Below the pieces are notes generated by a model that ran no database searches, was not told the DNA's origin, and worked only from the letters and a program-made list of their open reading frames with translations. DNA of 64,000 bases from Halichondria panicea (Eukaryota; Porifera; Demospongiae; Suberitida; Halichondriidae). How positions within the stretch are numbered: the first letter of the stretch is position 1; every line of letters starts with the position of its first letter. The position numbers were made by a program, and so were the translations under genes. The DNA is taken from assembly GCF_963675165.1 (NCBI RefSeq), contig NC_087386.1, forward strand, positions 5,584,566-5,648,565, written 5' to 3'. Shown here in pieces: positions 1 through 64,000 of the stretch.

Positions 1-117
1 AGAAAGCTAAAAAAATGGGCATTGCAGACACTATAGACACTATAATCAAACTTTTGAGAAGACAGATTAATTTTACATAACAGGTTTAGCATGCAGGCCA
101 CATTAGTTAGTGCTCAC

Positions 118-61052
<60,935 letters not shown>

Positions 61053-61412
61053 CTGCAGGGGGACAGGTCATAATTCACTGTTAATTTGATTACAGTATAG
61101 TAGTTGCTAATAGAATAGCAGCTTATAGACGACATAGACATACTTATCATGGTTAGAGAATACGAAGGGTTATTGAAAGTGCCAGATTAAAACATAACTA
61201 AACCCTGATTAAAACAAAACAATATTCATGTGAGACGAACTTTTGCACTTTCTCAATAGACAATCATGTTTGCATCACTGCAAGGCAGGCTTCCCCACAC
61301 ATAACTGTGGTTTAAGATGCATTGAGACCATCGCTATAGCAATCATACATGATGACAGCATCTGTGATGCAATAGCTATATACAGCCTAGCCAAGAAGCC
61401 TATACTAGTACA

Positions 61413-63359
61413 ATGGCTAACAGTTTCAACTTTACTGATCAGCCAACTTTAATTACTTATCCAGGAGCAGAGAGGGACAGCCAGAGAGATAAGATTAACT
61501 TGACTCAAGATGCTAGCACTATCACAGAGAAGTCAAGACACACTTCCCTGGCAGCCATTGGAGAGACAGACACTCCATGGAACCAACCAAAAGATAAGCT
61601 TAGTTTGATTCAAGATGCTAGCACTAACATAGAGAAATCAAGACACATTTCTCTGGCAACCATTGAAGAGACAGACACTCCATGGAACCAACCAAAAGAT
61701 AAGCTTAGTTTGATTCAAGATGCTAGCACTAACATAGAGAAATCAAGACACATTTCTCTGGCAACCATTGAAGAGACAGACACACCATGGAACCAGATAA
61801 GAAGCACTCCGACAACAGAAACCACTATTAAAGAAAATATGCTGAAACATAAAGAACCTATTCTTGCAAGTATTAATCCAAAAACTCTATTTGGGCTTTA
61901 TACAAGGTACGGACTATCCGATATCGAGTACAAATCTAGAAAAAAGAAAGTAAACTTTCTTTTTGAGACGGTGGTCAACAACAATGCTTTTTCAGAGTTT
62001 CTTGAAGCCCTGGAAAGAGACAAAGAGCACATGGGCCACCAGTACATAATATCACTGCTCCAAGGCACACCGTTTGAGACGAAAGAAGACATCGATAAAT
62101 CAAAAATGCTGCTTGATCAGATTAATAAACACGCCGACGATGCTGTGGAATTTCTAAATGTGGATGATTTGAACATATATCTTTGTTCAGCAGAACTACT
62201 TACAAATGAAGAGTCTAAGAAATTCACGATTAATACGAACACCTCACAAGAAAAGGCGAGATTACTGCTAACTATACTTAAAACAAAAGGCCCTACAGCG
62301 CATTATATATTCGTGTACAAATGTCTAGCTAAAGAGAAAGAACATTTAGGACATGCCGAGCTCTATACTATGTTAACAGGAGAGAGTGCTGAAGATAAGA
62401 GACGGCTGAACAGAAAAAGAAAAGCCTCAATTGAAGATATTTGTACTCAGCCCCCAAAGCGCTACCCTAACCTGCTAGAAACCCCGAGCGGTTTGAAAGA
62501 AAACAAATATCTGGAAGAAATAAGAATAATACGAAAGTACCACTTAATGGGGAGAAGAAGGTGGGGCATTGCTGAAGATATATATCAGAGTATAATGGAT
62601 TCCGAAGATTACGTGTTGGAAATAAAGATAGCTGTTCTCCTCGAGAGCTGCACGATGTATATTACTAACAAAGAATCGGAGGTAGTGTTAGCGAGAGTGA
62701 AACTAGCCGAGAACATGTCCAAGCAACTACATAAACAAAAAAATAACGTGGACATGCTGGAAGGACGATGCGAATGGGTCAAGGCTAAGCTATACCGGTA
62801 CACTAAACAACTTGACAAGGCAGAGGAACACATCACTGTTGCACGAAGCAAAATCTGGAACTGCGAGGAAGGGGAAGAGAAAGCACTAGTCAGTTACTGT
62901 TACGCATGCATCCTCTTAAGCAAACCAGACAGGACCTTGAGAGACGAAGGAAGAGCTATAGACGATCTACACGAGGCCATACGTTGTGCCAGACAAGGGG
63001 AGAGTGAAAGCCTCAAAAAAGGCAAGTACGGACTAGACTCCACCCACTGCAAGCTCCGCCTCGCCCAAGCGTACGTCGGTTCCTCTACTGGTAACACGGG
63101 GAAAGACGTGGGGGAAGTATCTCAGGAGAACATTGCCGAGGCTACGCGAATAATGAAGGAGATCAAACAGAACGACTTAGAGTACAGACAAAAGTGCATG
63201 TACTTGTACACCTCCTCAGATGTTTGGAGGGTGGGCGGGAACAAGACAGAGGCAGTCAAGTGTGCCCAAGAAGCGTTCGCACTCGCACAAAAACACAACT
63301 TTAATACCGAAAAGGATTCAGCTAAACTAAGACTAGAACGTCTAAGTGAAGCATCATGA
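61413..63359 (+). CDS. Protein with two CARD-like domains, TPR-like helices and a 35-residue tandem repeat
   Basis: 648 residues, intronless. Residues 26-60, 61-95 and 96-128 are three copies of a 35-residue unit (core LIQDASTNIEKSRHISLA), the last two nearly identical in DNA. Two six-helix death-fold-like domains follow, at about 143-218 (ILASINPKTLFGLYTRYG ... NNAFSEFLEALE ... HQYIISLLQG) and 236-323 (with the same ending, LGHAELYTMLTG); CARD is the best guess. A basic cluster RRLNRKRK (330-337) may be an NLS. From about 365 to 645 there are helix pairs of TPR character (RRWGIAEDIYQSIM, DKAEEHITVARSKI, GNKTEAVKCAQEAFALAQ). The domains suggest an innate-signalling adaptor; no nucleotide-binding motif is seen. 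Confidence 0.8.
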   Translation: MANSFNFTDQPTLITYPGAERDSQRDKINLTQDASTITEKSRHTSLAAIGETDTPWNQPKDKLSLIQDASTNIEKSRHISLATIEETDTPWNQPKDKLSLIQDASTNIEKSRHISLATIEETDTPWNQIRSTPTTETTIKENMLKHKEPILASINPKTLFGLYTRYGLSDIEYKSRKKKVNFLFETVVNNNAFSEFLEALERDKEHMGHQYIISLLQGTPFETKEDIDKSKMLLDQINKHADDAVEFLNVDDLNIYLCSAELLTNEESKKFTINTNTSQEKARLLLTILKTKGPTAHYIFVYKCLAKEKEHLGHAELYTMLTGESAEDKRRLNRKRKASIEDICTQPPKRYPNLLETPSGLKENKYLEEIRIIRKYHLMGRRRWGIAEDIYQSIMDSEDYVLEIKIAVLLESCTMYITNKESEVVLARVKLAENMSKQLHKQKNNVDMLEGRCEWVKAKLYRYTKQLDKAEEHITVARSKIWNCEEGEEKALVSYCYACILLSKPDRTLRDEGRAIDDLHEAIRCARQGESESLKKGKYGLDSTHCKLRLAQAYVGSSTGNTGKDVGEVSQENIAEATRIMKEIKQNDLEYRQKCMYLYTSSDVWRVGGNKTEAVKCAQEAFALAQKHNFNTEKDSAKLRLERLSEAS

Positions 63360-64000
63360 TTTAAAATGTGCGTATACCTATGTATACAAGAACTATAATT
63401 ATAGTATAATTAAAATTATATGACAGTCTTGTGTCATGCTAATGATAAGCATTCCTATGCCATGCTAAATATAGACTAATAAGATCATGTATTTTTACAC
63501 ACTGTTCTGGGTTGAGAGTTGAAAGTACGTGTAGATTGAAATCATTTACTTCCTGATTAGTCACTGGCAGGTGGCAGTTTATTCCCACGAGAGAGGTCTA
63601 GCTAGACATGCAGCTGTGGTTACCCTTTACAGAAACTTGTGTTAATTTCAGTGTGATTCTTTACACAACATATACAGAGCAATATCATTCCCCACTGTGA
63701 CAATTGTACTTGACTCTCCTTATAAGCAAATCCCCTTACACACATCATCATCAACAGCTAGTGCAGGAATAATATTCATACTCCTGACATCATGCAGTGT
63801 CTAAAATACTTTTCCTTACACTCAACACATGTACAGGGGAACATCTTTCAAGAGCCTTAACTTTTCTGAGGATCCAATTTCAATGTTCTTAAAGTATGTA
63901 ATTTAACCTCTAAATGCACAGAACAAACAAACTAATACCTCCTAAAATACGCCACCTTGAGGTATCTATGTATACACTAGAGTACCCACCATGAGAGTGT
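63360..64000. other. Downstream of the CARD/TPR gene; nothing recognised
   Basis: AT-rich sequence. On the minus strand GTGGGT near 63990 could be the donor of the next upstream UBR4 exon, but too little is visible. Confidence 0.4.

Overview
The window is eukaryotic and almost certainly from a sponge (Porifera, probably a demosponge). The genes have short exons with GT/AG introns. The intronic repeats are MITE-like, and an array of genes encodes the globular C-terminal head of sponge/cnidarian short-chain collagen C4. The species cannot be named from the sequence.

One gene spans the window. On the minus strand, 61 exons splice in frame with no premature stop (about 9.6 kb of coding sequence, roughly 3,200 residues). 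They encode the middle and C-terminal part of the giant N-recognin UBR4 (Drosophila poe, plant BIG). The most upstream exon seen is 60801-61052. The most downstream is 118-312, which ends on a splice donor, so the gene runs off both ends. The UBR box is not present and should lie beyond the right edge. The split zinc-binding catalytic module near the C-terminus is at 118-2386.

Every other gene found is intronless, on the plus strand and nested inside a UBR4 intron. (1) The 18.1 kb intron 15058-33193 holds a tandem array of small type II membrane proteins with a C4-collagen-like head. Seven copies look intact, one lacks its last segment, two carry frameshifts and three are relics. (2) Intron 36062-39183 holds a two-TM, long coiled-coil protein gene. 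(3) The 8.6 kb intron 47883-56452 holds two intact stand-alone alpha-kinases plus relics. (4) The intron upstream of 61052 holds a gene with two CARD-like domains, TPR-like helices and an expanded 35-residue repeat.

The remaining sequence is intron filled with dispersed repeats (a 154-bp family in four copies, several paired families), palindromic MITEs, (CA)n microsatellites and a 188-bp tandem array. The array proteins share an acidic dileucine sorting signal in the cytosolic tail. That suggests surface or endolysosomal proteins whose ectodomains diversify by local duplication. Any functional link between UBR4 and its passengers is inference.
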